Shown: one piece after another, positions 1-6,751 of the stretch
How positions within the stretch are numbered: position 1 is the first letter of the stretch
How the letters are laid out: each line of letters begins with the position of its first letter
NCBI GenBank assembly: GCA_003573635.1
Contig: QUTJ01031287.1
Coordinates: 1 to 10,694, forward strand
Source of the DNA: Goniomonas avonlea
Taxonomy: Eukaryota > Cryptophyceae > Goniomonadida > Goniomonadaceae
Length of the DNA stretch: 10,694 nt
Direction of reading: 5' to 3'
Program-made: the position numbers and the translations under genes
Notes under the pieces: generated by a model
What the model saw: the letters and a program-made list of their open reading frames with translations, nothing else
The model's database searches: none
Told to the model about the DNA's origin: nothing

Positions 1-39
<39 letters not shown>
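1..39. repeat. (GA)n microsatellite at the window edge
   Basis: Uninterrupted GA dinucleotide repeat that continues to the first base of the window. On the minus strand it would be read as alternating Leu and Ser codons at the end of the protease-like frame, so that frame may simply run into a repeat here. Confidence 0.97.
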
Positions 40-41
<2 letters not shown>

Positions 42-236
42 AGATATCCTGGATTCGGTCCATTTTCCCTTGGTAGTGAAGATCAACCACAAAAGATATG
101 TCGATTGGTGGTCAGAACTTTGTAACCTTGTCCCGATGCAGGGTTGTATCCACAGCATGTCACACCCAGTGTCGTCATGCAGTTCCAAAACGGGTGTAGC
201 ATTTGAACCATCAAGCATACCATTGCTGCCAGGGCT
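3..236 (-). CDS. Partial frame with an aspartic-protease DTG motif (retropepsin/A1-like)
   Basis: This minus-strand frame stays open from the TGA upstream of base 236 to the window edge, about 78 codons. It contains the string HDDTGCDMLWIQP preceded by the hydrophobic run TPVLEL. In aspartic proteases the catalytic aspartate lies in a D-T/S-G turn after a short beta strand and is followed by hydrophobic residues, often with Trp, which fits here. The downstream part (STYLLWLIFTTKGKW) also looks like protein rather than noise. A second flap or the second catalytic motif cannot be seen because the sequence ends. The domain could belong to a retroelement polyprotein or to a host protease. The overlapping frame that begins with Met at 277 gives a shorter, less typical protein and is less likely. 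The catalytic-motif reading is inference from one motif. Confidence 0.45.
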
Positions 237-237
237 A

Positions 238-414
238 GAATGACACAAAAAGTGTCAAATAAAACAGAAAACAACATGCATTGCTGACAGCATCAGTTCC
301 ACCCAAAGCCAATGCACATCTTCTTGTGGATAAGATTGGCACTCTACCGCTCAGATAGATGTCAATTCGAAATCCAACAAATCCTTTAGAGTTCACGGCC
401 CCCTCTGCACTGAG
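238..414 (-). CDS. Coding-like segment upstream of the DTG motif
   Basis: A 59-codon open stretch without a needed start codon, containing GFVGFRIDIYLSGRVPILST and then ALALGGTDAVSN. Amino-acid use is protein-like and its last part lies directly upstream of the protease-like frame, but in a different frame. The junction between them has a T-rich stretch ending TTCTAG, a plausible splice acceptor, yet the visible donor phases lead to the third frame rather than to the DTG frame. Either an unseen splice choice or a frameshift in a decayed element separates the two. Just upstream the sequence CTGACTCAG looks like a branch point with an acceptor, so this is probably an internal exon. No family recognised. 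Confidence 0.4.
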
Positions 415-530
415 TCAGTTCTTGATTGAGGAGAACCTCATTGAGGGAGAGAGAGGTGAACTAAAGCTGTAGATGTGAATTCCGCTCCCTAACTACACTC
501 AACTCAACACAAAAACCACACAACCAGGCA

Positions 531-669
531 CACACAGACCTGAGAGAGAGGTACACACAGACCTGAGACAAAAGAGAGAGAGGTATGCACAGACCTCAGA
601 CAAGTGAGAGAGGGCAGCCCTGAGATGAGAGACACACAGGCCTGAGACAAGAGAGGTACACACAGACCT
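531..669 (-). repeat. Intronic tandem array of CAG|GTCTGTGTGTACCTCTCT-like units
   Basis: On the minus strand, imperfect units of about 20-30 bases each carry a pyrimidine-rich run, CAG and GTCTGTGTG. The array starts exactly at the donor of the exon ending at base 668 and looks like repeated copies of that donor joined to acceptor-like CTCTCAG sequences. It lies in a probable intron. Confidence 0.75.
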
Positions 670-817
670 GGGCTTCAATTTCAATATCGAGGACCAACTC
701 TGGGGGGAGTGGCACAGGAGTTGGAGCAGGGTAGCGAATTGCAATGGTGTCAAGCAGAGAGCGCAGCAGCTTCACCGCGAGACCACCGAGGTTGTCGAGC
801 ATGATGCCTGCTGCAGC
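668..817 (-). CDS. Internal exon, 50 codons, hydrophobic helical protein
   Basis: The exon is bounded by CTCAG at its 5' side (acceptor, 818-820) and by CAG|GTCTGTG at its 3' side (donor from 667). It is exactly 150 bases, phase 0 at both ends. The translation starts AAAGIMLDNLGGLAVKLLRS and ends with a proline-rich linker followed by LVLDIEIEAQ. The first half would form an amphipathic helix. The flanks are repeat-rich introns. It belongs with the minus-strand exons at 1118-1172 and 1209-1442 if the intervening donor is the ATG|GTCACT site at 1117. No family recognised; the exon call rests on splice signals, length and composition. Confidence 0.6.
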
Positions 818-879
818 CTGAGACACAGACACGTCAAGGAGGCTACAAGGAGTGACAAAAAACACACCACACACCACCT

Positions 880-917
880 CCTGACTACACACAACCTCCT
901 GACAATAATCACCCTGA
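880..917 (-). repeat. Short intronic repeat GTCAGGAGGTTGTGTGTA x2
   Basis: Two adjacent, nearly identical 18-base units on the minus strand (GTCAGGAGGTTGTGTGTA then GTCAGGAGGTGGTGTGTG) lie inside the intron upstream of the 668-817 exon. Each carries AG followed by GT, like the other boundary-type repeats of this window. Confidence 0.65.
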
Positions 918-1117
918 CTACAGAACCCTGCTTCAGGGCACAGACACAACACAACCAGGGTACAGACAGACACAACATAGCAGTGAGTGAATACAATAAC
1001 AAAGGGGCAAAATCCTTATGAATGGTCACATGACCCCCCCCCCAGGACAGTGTGGTCAGCACAATGAAGTTGTGACACACGGGCAGCTTCACAATGGTGT
1101 TGTGTGTGACAGTGACC

Positions 1118-1172
1118 ATGTGTGTCAAGATCCAGTGGAGGAGGGGGGCGGAAAGGCGAAGATACCGTCCCC
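1118..1172 (-). CDS. Short exon after a 36-nt intron candidate
   Basis: This segment reads GRYLRLSAPLLHWILTHM in a frame that joins in phase to the exon at 1209-1442 if bases 1173-1208 are removed. I placed the 3' end at ATG|GTCACT because it gives phase 0, which matches the next exon at 668-817. The frame remains open to about base 1010 (VTVTHNTIVKLPVCHNFIVL follows), so the exon may be longer, with a donor near the C-run at 1036-1045 of the plus strand. No family recognised. Confidence 0.45.
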
Positions 1173-1202
1173 CTGGTAAGTGATACCGTCCCCCTGGTAA
1201 GT
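1161..1202. repeat. Perfect 21-bp tandem duplication over a splice acceptor
   Basis: The unit GATACCGTCCCCCTGGTAAGT is present twice without mismatch (1161-1181 and 1182-1202, plus strand). On the minus strand each copy carries ACTTACCAG, a branch-like sequence with an acceptor. On the plus strand each copy holds CTGGTAAGT, a consensus-like donor. Confidence 0.95.
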
Positions 1203-1208
1203 GATTAC

Positions 1209-1442
1209 CCGTATGAAACGAATGTGGCGGGAGTTGGAGTCGCTGGAGGAGCGCTTCCTCTTTGACCAAGGAGCGAGTCAATGCCATCAGCCGGTGTAGA
1301 CAGAAACTCCTCAAAACGGAGTTTGCCATCGGGAGCTAGAACGAAGTCCTTGTGTGTCTCAGGGACAGAGCATGTGCCACAGAGACGGACACACAACGGT
1401 CCGTGGCCCTGAAGCTCCAGGCAGGAATAGCACTGGGTGTCA
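1209..1442 (-). CDS. Exon with a Cys-rich zinc-finger-like start and an acidic/Pro-rich end
   Basis: Acceptor TTATTTGCAG ends at 1443 and a strong donor GG|GTAATC begins at 1208. The exon is 234 bases: one base, 77 codons, two bases. The translation begins DTQCYSCLELQGHGPLC, continues with CVRLCGTCSVPETHKDF, then APDGKLRFEEFLSTPADGID and a run rich in Pro, Ala and Thr. The Cys pairs (CYSC, CGTC and single Cys at 17 residue spacing) suggest metal binding; with a preceding exon ending in CxxC they would make a CX2CX4CX2C module. The plain reading through the splice site hits TAA at 1205-1207, which supports an intron there. No named domain assigned. Confidence 0.5.
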
Positions 1443-1572
1443 CTGCAAATAATGCATGTGATGCTGGGGTGTCGCAACGCTTGCAACAGCCCACAACCCC
1501 TCTCAAGATGTCTGGCTTGGGTTTGAGGAGGACAACGAGATACTTGGTGGCACCCCTTCTTGCTTTGGACTG

Positions 1573-1878
1573 TCATGAGTTATCAGGAAGGCGGCGGCAT
1601 GGGTCTGTGTCAATCGCAAGGTACGCGGCGCTGTCCGATCCCACCAGACATATGTGCCGTGGTGCAGGTGCTGCGGGGAGACCCATTGCCTGGTGATGGA
1701 CCACAGGTTGTGCTCCACCGAGGCAGCGCTGTGGGCAAACCTGCAAACACGGCAAACACGCCGCGCATGTCAAGAGCGCGAGCTCCAGTGCGAAGGTGCA
1801 GACCAAGCGTATGCAGACACCACACGCTGGGCTGTAGCAGATCCTGCATACTTGGTACAGGTCGTCGAGTGGGGTGCT
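1573..1878 (-). CDS. Cysteine-rich open segment, putative zinc-binding
   Basis: A 101-codon open frame ending at TGA 1573-1575. Near its start is CRICYSPACGVC (1813-1848), a CX2CX4CX2C module, followed by further cysteines (CAACLPC, CLQVCPQRC) and the pair HH about ten residues on, a pattern seen in tandem zinc fingers such as B-box-like domains. Two other frames are also open here and one of them contains CRRCREGG with HPTSHRC, so the choice of frame is not secure. The neighbour exon at 1209-1442 carries a similar CxxC spacing, which favours this frame as part of the same gene. The end of the segment (residues after GLPAAPAPRH) may be intron. Confidence 0.35.
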   Translation of the reverse strand, partial: STPLDDLYQVCRICYSPACGVCIRLVCTFALELALLTCAACLPCLQVCPQRCLGGAQPVVHHQAMGLPAAPAPRHICLVGSDSAAYLAIDTDPCRRLPDNS

Positions 1879-1986
1879 TCATCGCAGATGCCAGCACAAA
1901 GCAGCCACTCACGCAGCGGTGGCTGGTGGGATGGATGACAGGACCTCCGTAGAGCACGCCACCCTCACGGCACCTGCGGCAACCAT

Positions 1987-2067
1987 CAGCCAAAAGCTAG
2001 TGCTGCCTTCAGCCAAAAGCTAGCGCCGCCTTCTGAAGCGGCCTGGTTCAGCCTGGTTCAGCCTGGG
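1987..2067. repeat. Two adjacent short tandem duplications (23 bp x2, 10 bp x2.7)
   Basis: CAGCCAAAAGCTAGTGCTGC with its neighbours is repeated at 1987-2009 and 2010-2032 with two C/T differences. Directly after, GCCTGGTTCA is repeated at 2041-2050 and 2051-2060 and partly again. No coding frame explains the duplications. Confidence 0.9.
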
Positions 2068-2351
2068 AGGGCGGAGGCAGGCAGAGGTCCATATCTGCGA
2101 CACTGAGCGATGGCTGTGAACAGAAGTCGTCGTGTTGTGAACCTGTGGGCGAGTCAGCGGCGGTACCACACTTCGACTGGCCATCGAGTGGGGTTAGCAA
2201 GCACACGCGCGGGGGGGTGGGAAAGGGAACAACACTGGCATAGGCTTGAATATCTGATGGCCTGCCAGCCATCAGAATGCGAGGGAAAAGCCTGTGTCTG
2301 GGAGCTCGCGGCGCAAGTGTGTCTCTTGCTGTGTGCCAAGACGCAGCCTGA
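2068..2351. other. Interval between gene fragments, no secure gene
   Basis: The interval lies downstream of the stop of the 2352-3119 gene. Frames are open on the minus strand (2048-2476 region) and on the plus strand (2110-2664 region) but neither has splice-consistent borders or protein-like composition throughout. A minus-strand CTGACTCGCCCACAG at about 2140 resembles a branch point with an acceptor. I see no named function. Confidence 0.5.
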
Positions 2352-3119
2352 TCAGTGTTCAGATATGCTTCCCAGATGCTGCATGAGTTTGTTGAGGTTG
2401 GCGAAGTCTGGGTTGATGAACCACAACCTGCCAGCCAATGGCTCATTGGGAAAACTCTGGCACCACCAGCAGCCAACCTGTCCTGGAGACCATGGTCGCC
2501 TCGCCCTGGGTCTGACTCATGTGAGTGGGGTAGTCCCCTCCCTCCACACCTCTCTTGCGCTTCTCCGAGTCGCGTGCCTCCTGTCTCTCCCGTGCGTCTC
2601 GCTCTTTCCCCGTCTCAGGTCTTCTAGGTTGGGTGAACCACGCAAAGTCCAAGCCCGTCTGTGAATGCCTTGGTGTCGTGTGTGTCACAATTGAGGTCTT
2701 GACATGATTCAGTGCCTGGAAGCTGTGTCCATAGCTCTGTGTGTGTGTTCCCGCCAGGGTTGCCAAATCCCCTTTGTACAGCCCCTCCAGGTACATGTGT
2801 ACACCGTTGTGTGAGTGTGTTGTCGATCCACCATTACAGATCGGCAAGCAAGCTTGGTGAGCAGGACAATGTCGTCCTCCTGCCGCATGGTGCTGTCTAT
2901 CCGAACCTGGGATGGACGCGAAGTTTGTCTCTGGGCTGACCCTGGCCCGTCGCCCCAGCCCTCTTGACACATGCCCGCAACGCATGCTGTGGCAATGACC
3001 GAAACCATGTTGCGGACCGACCAGTGGCGTGGCTTGCCAAGGTATGCATCCGGTTCATCTATCTTGTACTGCACCGAGTACAACAATGCGATGGCGATGG
3101 CATCCTCGACCTTGCAGTA
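2352..3119 (-). CDS. 3' end of a multi-exon gene, three exons, unknown product
   Basis: Three exons join in phase 0: 3119-2838 (94 codons, acceptor CCCAG, donor TCT|GTAATG), 2658-2548 (37 codons, acceptor TTCACAG, donor GGT|GTGGAG), and 2456-2352 (34 codons plus TGA, acceptor GTGCCAG). Exon one reads CKVEDAIAIALLYSVQYKID, then DEPDAYLGKPRHWSVRNMVS and a mixed segment ending DDIVLLTKLACRS. Exon two begins TGLDFAWFTQP and becomes highly charged (ERDARERQEARDSEKRKR), a likely coiled or disordered linker. Exon three holds EPLAGRLWFINPDFANLNKL and ends QHLGSISEH. Without splicing each junction hits stops or changes frame. The upstream part of the gene would lie beyond 3155, where a plus-strand transposon relic now sits, so the gene may be truncated by that insertion. 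No family recognised; a mobile-element origin cannot be excluded. Confidence 0.5.
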
Positions 3120-3184
3120 CTGGGTCTGGTCCTCCAGTGGCCAGTGAGGACCCGTTCACAAGGGTGATCGGGTGCTGCCTCCTG

Positions 3185-3208
3185 GATCTGTCATCCGATC
3201 TGTCATCC
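3185..3208. repeat. 12-bp tandem duplication GATCTGTCATCC
   Basis: Two perfect adjacent copies (3185-3196 and 3197-3208). Confidence 0.9.
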
Positions 3209-3229
3209 GGCTGTCGATGATGTACTGCG

Positions 3230-3792
3230 GTGACCCGTGTAGTGCCCACTCCTGCACAGCAGCTGCAGTACGCCAAGGGATGTAGGGAGTTGTCTGAGTC
3301 GCGACAGCCCGCGACACTGTCAAGCCAAACAGGCGGCGGCAGGGTCCGCTGAGTCCAGTGGGGGCACCTGCTGCGACCCAGCGGATGTGTGTGCTTGTGG
3401 TGCGCACTGTCGCCGCACCTCTACGACCGTGAGCGAGGTGTTTGCAAAGCATGCTGAGTGGACTGTGGTTCTTTGTGAGCCTGTCATCTCCTTGAGCGAC
3501 AATGATTGACTTCGTGATGACTACACTGCCTTCCAGCTTGCTGCAATGGATGTCTTCGCCAACTGCAGCCCTTCAGGGTTCTCTTCCCAAAGTGGCATCA
3601 CCCTCTCCACTTCAATGCCTTACACTTTGGTGCGCCCATGGTGTACGACTGAGGCAGGGGTGAGCATGGCCACATTCAGTTCACAAAGAAGCCGTCCAGG
3701 ACGAACACAATGTGGCCAAGCAGATTGCTGACATCACCTCAAAGTGTCTGCTTGAGTCGCTGAGGGCTGCTCCAGTTGGAGACAATCAATAA
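3230..3792 (+). pseudogene. Broken DNA-transposase-like relic (Plavaka/CACTA-like C-terminal region)
   Basis: Protein-like pieces follow each other on the plus strand but in changing frames and with stops. First VVPTPAQQLQYAKGCRELSE, then GTCCDPADVCACGAHC and SEVFAKHAEWTVVLCEPV, a TGA at about 3506, then LRDDYTAFQLAAMDVFANCS, a frame change, PKWHHPLHFNALHFGAPMVYD, a TGA, GRGEHGHIQFTKKPSRTNT, another frame change, and HNVAKQIADITSKCLLESLR ending at TAA 3790-3792. The order K/PxxH...H...FGxPM.YD.G.xEHGHI...KKPSRT...HNVAKQ matches what I know of the end of Plavaka/CACTA-like transposase genes of fungi and protists, where a PKxH...FGxP segment precedes an ExxH...K segment. An AT-rich tail and a T-run follow, like a 3' end. 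I found no terminal inverted repeats. The family call is from memory of the motif order, not from a search. Confidence 0.5.
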
Positions 3793-3858
3793 GGGGGCTT
3801 CAATAGAACACACAGATGTTGATAAAATGTTGTCATTTTGTTTGGTTGATTTTCTGTG

Positions 3859-3870
3859 TTTTTTTTTTTT
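3859..3870. repeat. Poly-T run (12 T)
   Basis: A homopolymer run about 65 bases after the stop of the transposase-like relic, in an AT-rich stretch (3793-3870). It could be the remnant of the element's end or a plain microsatellite. It is on the T side relative to the plus strand, so it is not a retroposed poly-A tail of the plus-strand relic. Confidence 0.9.
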
Positions 3871-3888
3871 GAAGGGTGAGCTCAGACA

Positions 3889-4086
3889 GAGTAAGAAAGA
3901 GTAACAAAGGGTCTAAAGGGATAACCTGTGAATGACCGGTCAAGGAGAGAGATAGCCTGAGATAGTATGAATGACGAGAGATAGGCTGAGATAGGCTGAG
4001 ATAGCCTGGGAATGAGCTGTGGANGATGCAGAGTAAGAATAAGTAAGAAAGGATCTATAAGGATAACCTGTGAATGACCAGTCAAG
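3889..4086. repeat. 142-bp tandem duplication with internal short repeats
   Basis: GAGTAAGAA at 3889 recurs at 4031 and ATAACCTGTGAATGACC at 3921 recurs at 4063, both 142 bases apart, with few differences over about 56 bases. Between them GAGATAGGCT and similar short units are repeated several times (3950-4010). An ambiguous base (n, 4024) sits just before the second copy, so the copy number may be wrong in the assembly. Confidence 0.9.
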
Positions 4087-4149
4087 CCTGAGAGCTAGCC
4101 TGGGGAGATAAGTGCCCTCTCTGTCAAGCAGAGAGCTAAGCAGAGAATA

Positions 4150-4540
4150 AAGATTAGTCCTGTGTAGGAGCATATGCAAAAAGGAGTACCTTTTGGAAAA
4201 AACTCTCCTAGTTCTCTCCTAGTCTCCTAGTTTTTTATTATAAATCTAATCCCCTTGATGAGGGGTTCTTCTTCTACATCGTGAAGGGGATTGTCTCTTT
4301 TCTCCCAGCGGCACAATCCTCGCTTATCATCCATATGAGGAGCCCTAGTTCCTCCATACAGTTGTTGCACACCTCGTAATACTCGTTGGTCCATATTTAT
4401 CCTTTATCAAAGGCATGTAAATACAAACCAATAGCCTTAAGAAGATCTCTTCTGAGGTAGGGATTAGGGTACTCCTTTTCAATGTAGAGTGTCCACTCAT
4501 AAGTATAATCCATAAAGCTTCCGCGATTGCGATATGCACT
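4150..4540. other. AT-rich islet in a GC-richer region
   Basis: By eye this interval is clearly richer in A and T (runs such as TTTTTTATTATAAATCTAAT near 4232) than the sequence on either side. It includes most of the interrupted minus-strand frame listed next and lies just after the 142-bp duplication. Different composition is consistent with inserted DNA of other origin, but I did not compute GC. Confidence 0.6.
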
Positions 4541-4648
4541 TACTGCGCTGTGCAGATCTGGGAGGAGCGTTGGTTCAGCTTCAACTCGCGGGTCGTAGAG
4601 GTGCGGCTGCACCCGGAGCACACACATCTGCTGGGAAGCCAACAGCAT
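4274..4648 (-). pseudogene. Interrupted reading frame in the AT-rich islet, unknown protein
   Basis: One frame runs 124 codons from 4648 to TAG at 4274-4276 with a single TAA at 4397-4399. Before the TAA it reads DPRVEAEPTLLPDLHSAVSA, then GSFMDYTYEWTLYIEKEYPN and PYLRRDLLKAIGLYLHAFDK; after it, IWTNEYYEVCNNCMEELGLL and IWMISEDCAAG. The composition is strikingly protein-like on both sides of the stop (aromatic, acidic and helical residues), which is why I treat it as a real coding relic. The segment VSAYRN coincides with GTAAGT at the minus strand, so an intron could also start there. One stop may mean decay, a sequencing error or an unrecognised splice. No family recognised. Confidence 0.45.
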
Positions 4649-4669
4649 CGGTGCACTTGGCTTCCAGCA

Positions 4670-5020
4670 TCAACACGATCCTAAATAAGAATGACCACAC
4701 TGTGTGGCCGCGAGAGGGGCCGGACGTGAGCAGCCGGCAAACCAGAGGCAGTGTGTGCTCCCATACGGTGGTGGGGTAGCCACCCCATTCACTAAGACAG
4801 TTGTTGTGGTCTGGGCACTGACACTGTAGGCCGTTACCGAGTACGGGTGGCGACACCGCACTGTGTGGCAGGTCTGCCTCGAGTGGCTGCGACCGCTGCA
4901 ATAGCAGCATTCACCCTTATCCAACATCCCAAACTTGTTGGGTGATGCTCTGTCTGCGCGTGCCGCGGTAGAGCCACGTGTGAAAGCGAACCAGACACAC
5001 ACAGTGGCCCACCCAAACAT
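4670..5020 (-). CDS. Frame with a CCHC zinc knuckle
   Basis: The frame is open for 116 codons. At 4868-4909 it encodes CCYCSGRSHSRQTC, which fits the zinc-knuckle spacing CX2CX4HX4C exactly, preceded by KFGMLDKGE and followed by HTVRCRHPYSVTAYSVSAQT. Zinc knuckles of this kind occur in retroelement Gag proteins, in Mutator-like transposases and in nucleic-acid-binding host proteins; no other motif here separates these. A second minus-strand frame across the same bases is also open (IRVNAAIAAVAATRG) and ends at a GTAACG donor-like site, so the knuckle could be a chance reading. Likely a mobile-element fragment, given the neighbours. Confidence 0.4.
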   Translation of the reverse strand: MFGWATVCVWFAFTRGSTAARADRASPNKFGMLDKGECCYCSGRSHSRQTCHTVRCRHPYSVTAYSVSAQTTTTVLVNGVATPPPYGSTHCLWFAGCSRPAPLAATQCGHSYLGSC

Positions 5021-5049
5021 GGGATGAGGCCCTCCTTCGAGATGCCAAG

Positions 5050-5211
5050 CACTACCTCACCACCGAGGAGGTGTTGTGCAGTTTGGCAAGATTTGCTGCT
5101 AGGAGTGTTGGCGGCCACATCGCCTGCGCCTACTGTGTGTGGCTGGACACACTCGTCGGAAGAACAGGAGGTAGTACAATGGGATGGCCAGCCAAACTGA
5201 GCATCAATCAA
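5050..5211 (-). other. Further minus-strand coding-like pieces without a secure model
   Basis: Pieces such as MWPPTLLAANLAKLHNTSS (about 5058-5120) and LAGHPIVLPPVLPT (about 5150-5195) are bordered by CAG and GTG-type splice-like signals on the minus strand. Several frames are open at once, so I list the stretch without a product. Confidence 0.3.
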
Positions 5212-5276
5212 CCTGACGTGGATGATCGTAGATGTGATGCAGGGCGCGGTGTTGACAGCCTTGTATGTATCGTCAT

Positions 5277-5337
5277 GGTATGGTCCTTGAATGTGGTACA
5301 GTCCTTAAATCATTGAATGTGGTACGGTCCTTGAATC
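5277..5337. repeat. Short tandem duplication GGTCCTTGAATGTGGTAC
   Basis: GGTCCTTGAATGTGGTACAG, then a variant GTCCTTAAATCATTGAATGT, then GGTACGGTCCTTGAATCA: an imperfect repeat of about 17-27 bases, part of a region with no secure gene. Confidence 0.75.
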
Positions 5338-5339
5338 AC

Positions 5340-5851
5340 GGCTTCCAAGCATGCAAGCACTTTCGCCATGCTCCACAGTCGTGACAGTGTTGTGCCATCC
5401 TCCTTCATGATCAGGTGTTCCCATCTTGTAAGGGGTGTATGAAGTGAAAGCTTCTCCATTCAGTCACACATTTAGTCACAGTTGTTGCAAGTTGTCACAC
5501 TAGTCACAATGCTCATGCAGCGGTCGCAGACCACCAATCCAGAGCCCGTCATGACAGTGTGACCTCCGAACTGCGGAGGCAGTCCTCGTGGGCCACAAAG
5601 GGACTAGTACCGCATTGCAGGAGCCTGGCTGACCCTGAAACCGGGCGGCTGGCTCGTGTCAGGCAAGCTGTCAGATGACACATCTGTGCCCATGTGGCGC
5701 GGGTGAGTGTGCTGAATGTGGCCAGGTCTCTCAGTGGCCAGCTTCTGTCCTGATGCTGGGCGCGCCAGTGAGACCAGTTCTTGGTGTCCTCACCCTCAGG
5801 AGGGGAGGGTGCTGCGTGGTCTGGGCAGTATGCAGGCCCAGGGGTTGCGCA
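5340..5851. other. Intergenic stretch downstream of the large gene
   Basis: It lies after the minus-strand stop at 5852. A plus-strand frame is open from about 5444 to 5673 without a start codon (ADHQSRARHDSVTSELRRQS within it), and four GTCACA units occur at 5463-5508 with uneven spacing. No AATAAA is obvious on the minus strand close to the stop. I see no gene I can support. Confidence 0.5.
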
Positions 5852-6751
5852 TCAACGCAGGGTCTGAGCATCAAATCCTGGACCCTTGTCTGGTTCGGTG
5901 GCGAAGCCTGAGAATCTGATCATAGTGAAGAACAAGTAAAGACAAAAGGGATTGTGGTGTGAAGTGCTGGCTCAACAAAAAGCAGCAACCAGAAACGACA
6001 CCAATGGCCAACTTTCCCAAATGTGTGACCATTGGTGTTTCGATAAGTAACAAACCATATGAAACCATATGAGTAGCATCGCTCTATCTTGGTGAGACAA
6101 ACCGATGTTGCAACAGAGATAGCTATCCAGCAGTGGCACACATAGCGCACCAATGCCCCGTTGTAGCGACATTCCGTCTTGGTTGGAGAGGGCACAGCCA
6201 CAGCACTGGTGTCTTCGCACGTACGCAGTGTGATCTGCAAGATCCGCTCACACGGGAGGGAAGAGCGGAGGGGACACCCAGCAAACAAAAGGATTCTGAT
6301 TCCAGAAGAAACAGTAAGAGAGGTGCATGAGAGAGAGACTGGCAGAGGGGAGGGAATACACGAGAGAAAGACACGAGGGACAGAGAAAAGAAGATGAGAG
6401 AGAGAGAGAGAGTGAGTGTGAGAGGGACGGAGAGAGCGAGAAGAGAGTGAGGAGTGAAGAGGAGAGAAGAAGAGAGTGAGAGAGCACATGACAGACTTGC
6501 ACTGAACGGAGGGAGCAAGCGAGAGACATGAGAAACAGCGAGAAACGGCGATGAACAAGGTTTGAGAGAGAGAGAGAGAAGAGGAGTGAAGAAAAAAAAG
6601 AGGGAAGAGAGCGACCTGGACTGGACAGGAGGCGAGGGCTGAGGAGCTGAGGGAGGAGCTTTCGTAGGATTGGAGAATGACAGTGTTGACCGGGTTGGAG
6701 GCAGTGGAGAGTATGGAAGAGGGTACTGAGGCAAGTGGCAGCCACACTGAC
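5852..6751 (-). CDS. Last three exons and stop of the large gene
   Basis: Exon 6751-6616 follows GTCTTGCAG and reads VSVAATCLSTLFHTLHCLQP, then SPILRKLLPQLLSPRLLSSP, leaving one base at the donor CCAG|GTCGCT. After a pyrimidine-rich intron, exon 6234-6103 (acceptor ATCTTGCAG) reads HTAYVRRHQCCGCALSNQDG, then MSLQRGIGALCVPLLDSYLC, and ends with ATCG|GTTTGT. The final exon, 5907-5852, follows ACTATGATCAGATTCTCAG and reads FATEPDKGPGFDAQTLR and TGA. The Leu-rich helices resemble HEAT-type repeats. The longest frames over this interval come from the purine tract and are not real. Confidence 0.55.

Noticed and set aside
263-472. Plus-strand frame with KANAHLLVDKIGTLPLR and a 37-codon ATG frame
   Set aside because: It contains a TAG and is the complement of a better minus-strand frame (GFVGFRIDIYLSGRV).
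3156-3452. Minus-strand frame with TPYIPWRTAAAVQEWALHGS as an exon of the 2352-3119 gene
   Set aside because: No donor of the right phase was found, and the plus-strand transposase-like pieces cover the same bases with better context. Not excluded.
5675-5919. Plus-strand frames with CPCGAGECAECG
   Set aside because: Short, no splice or start support, and overlapping the last exon of the minus-strand gene.
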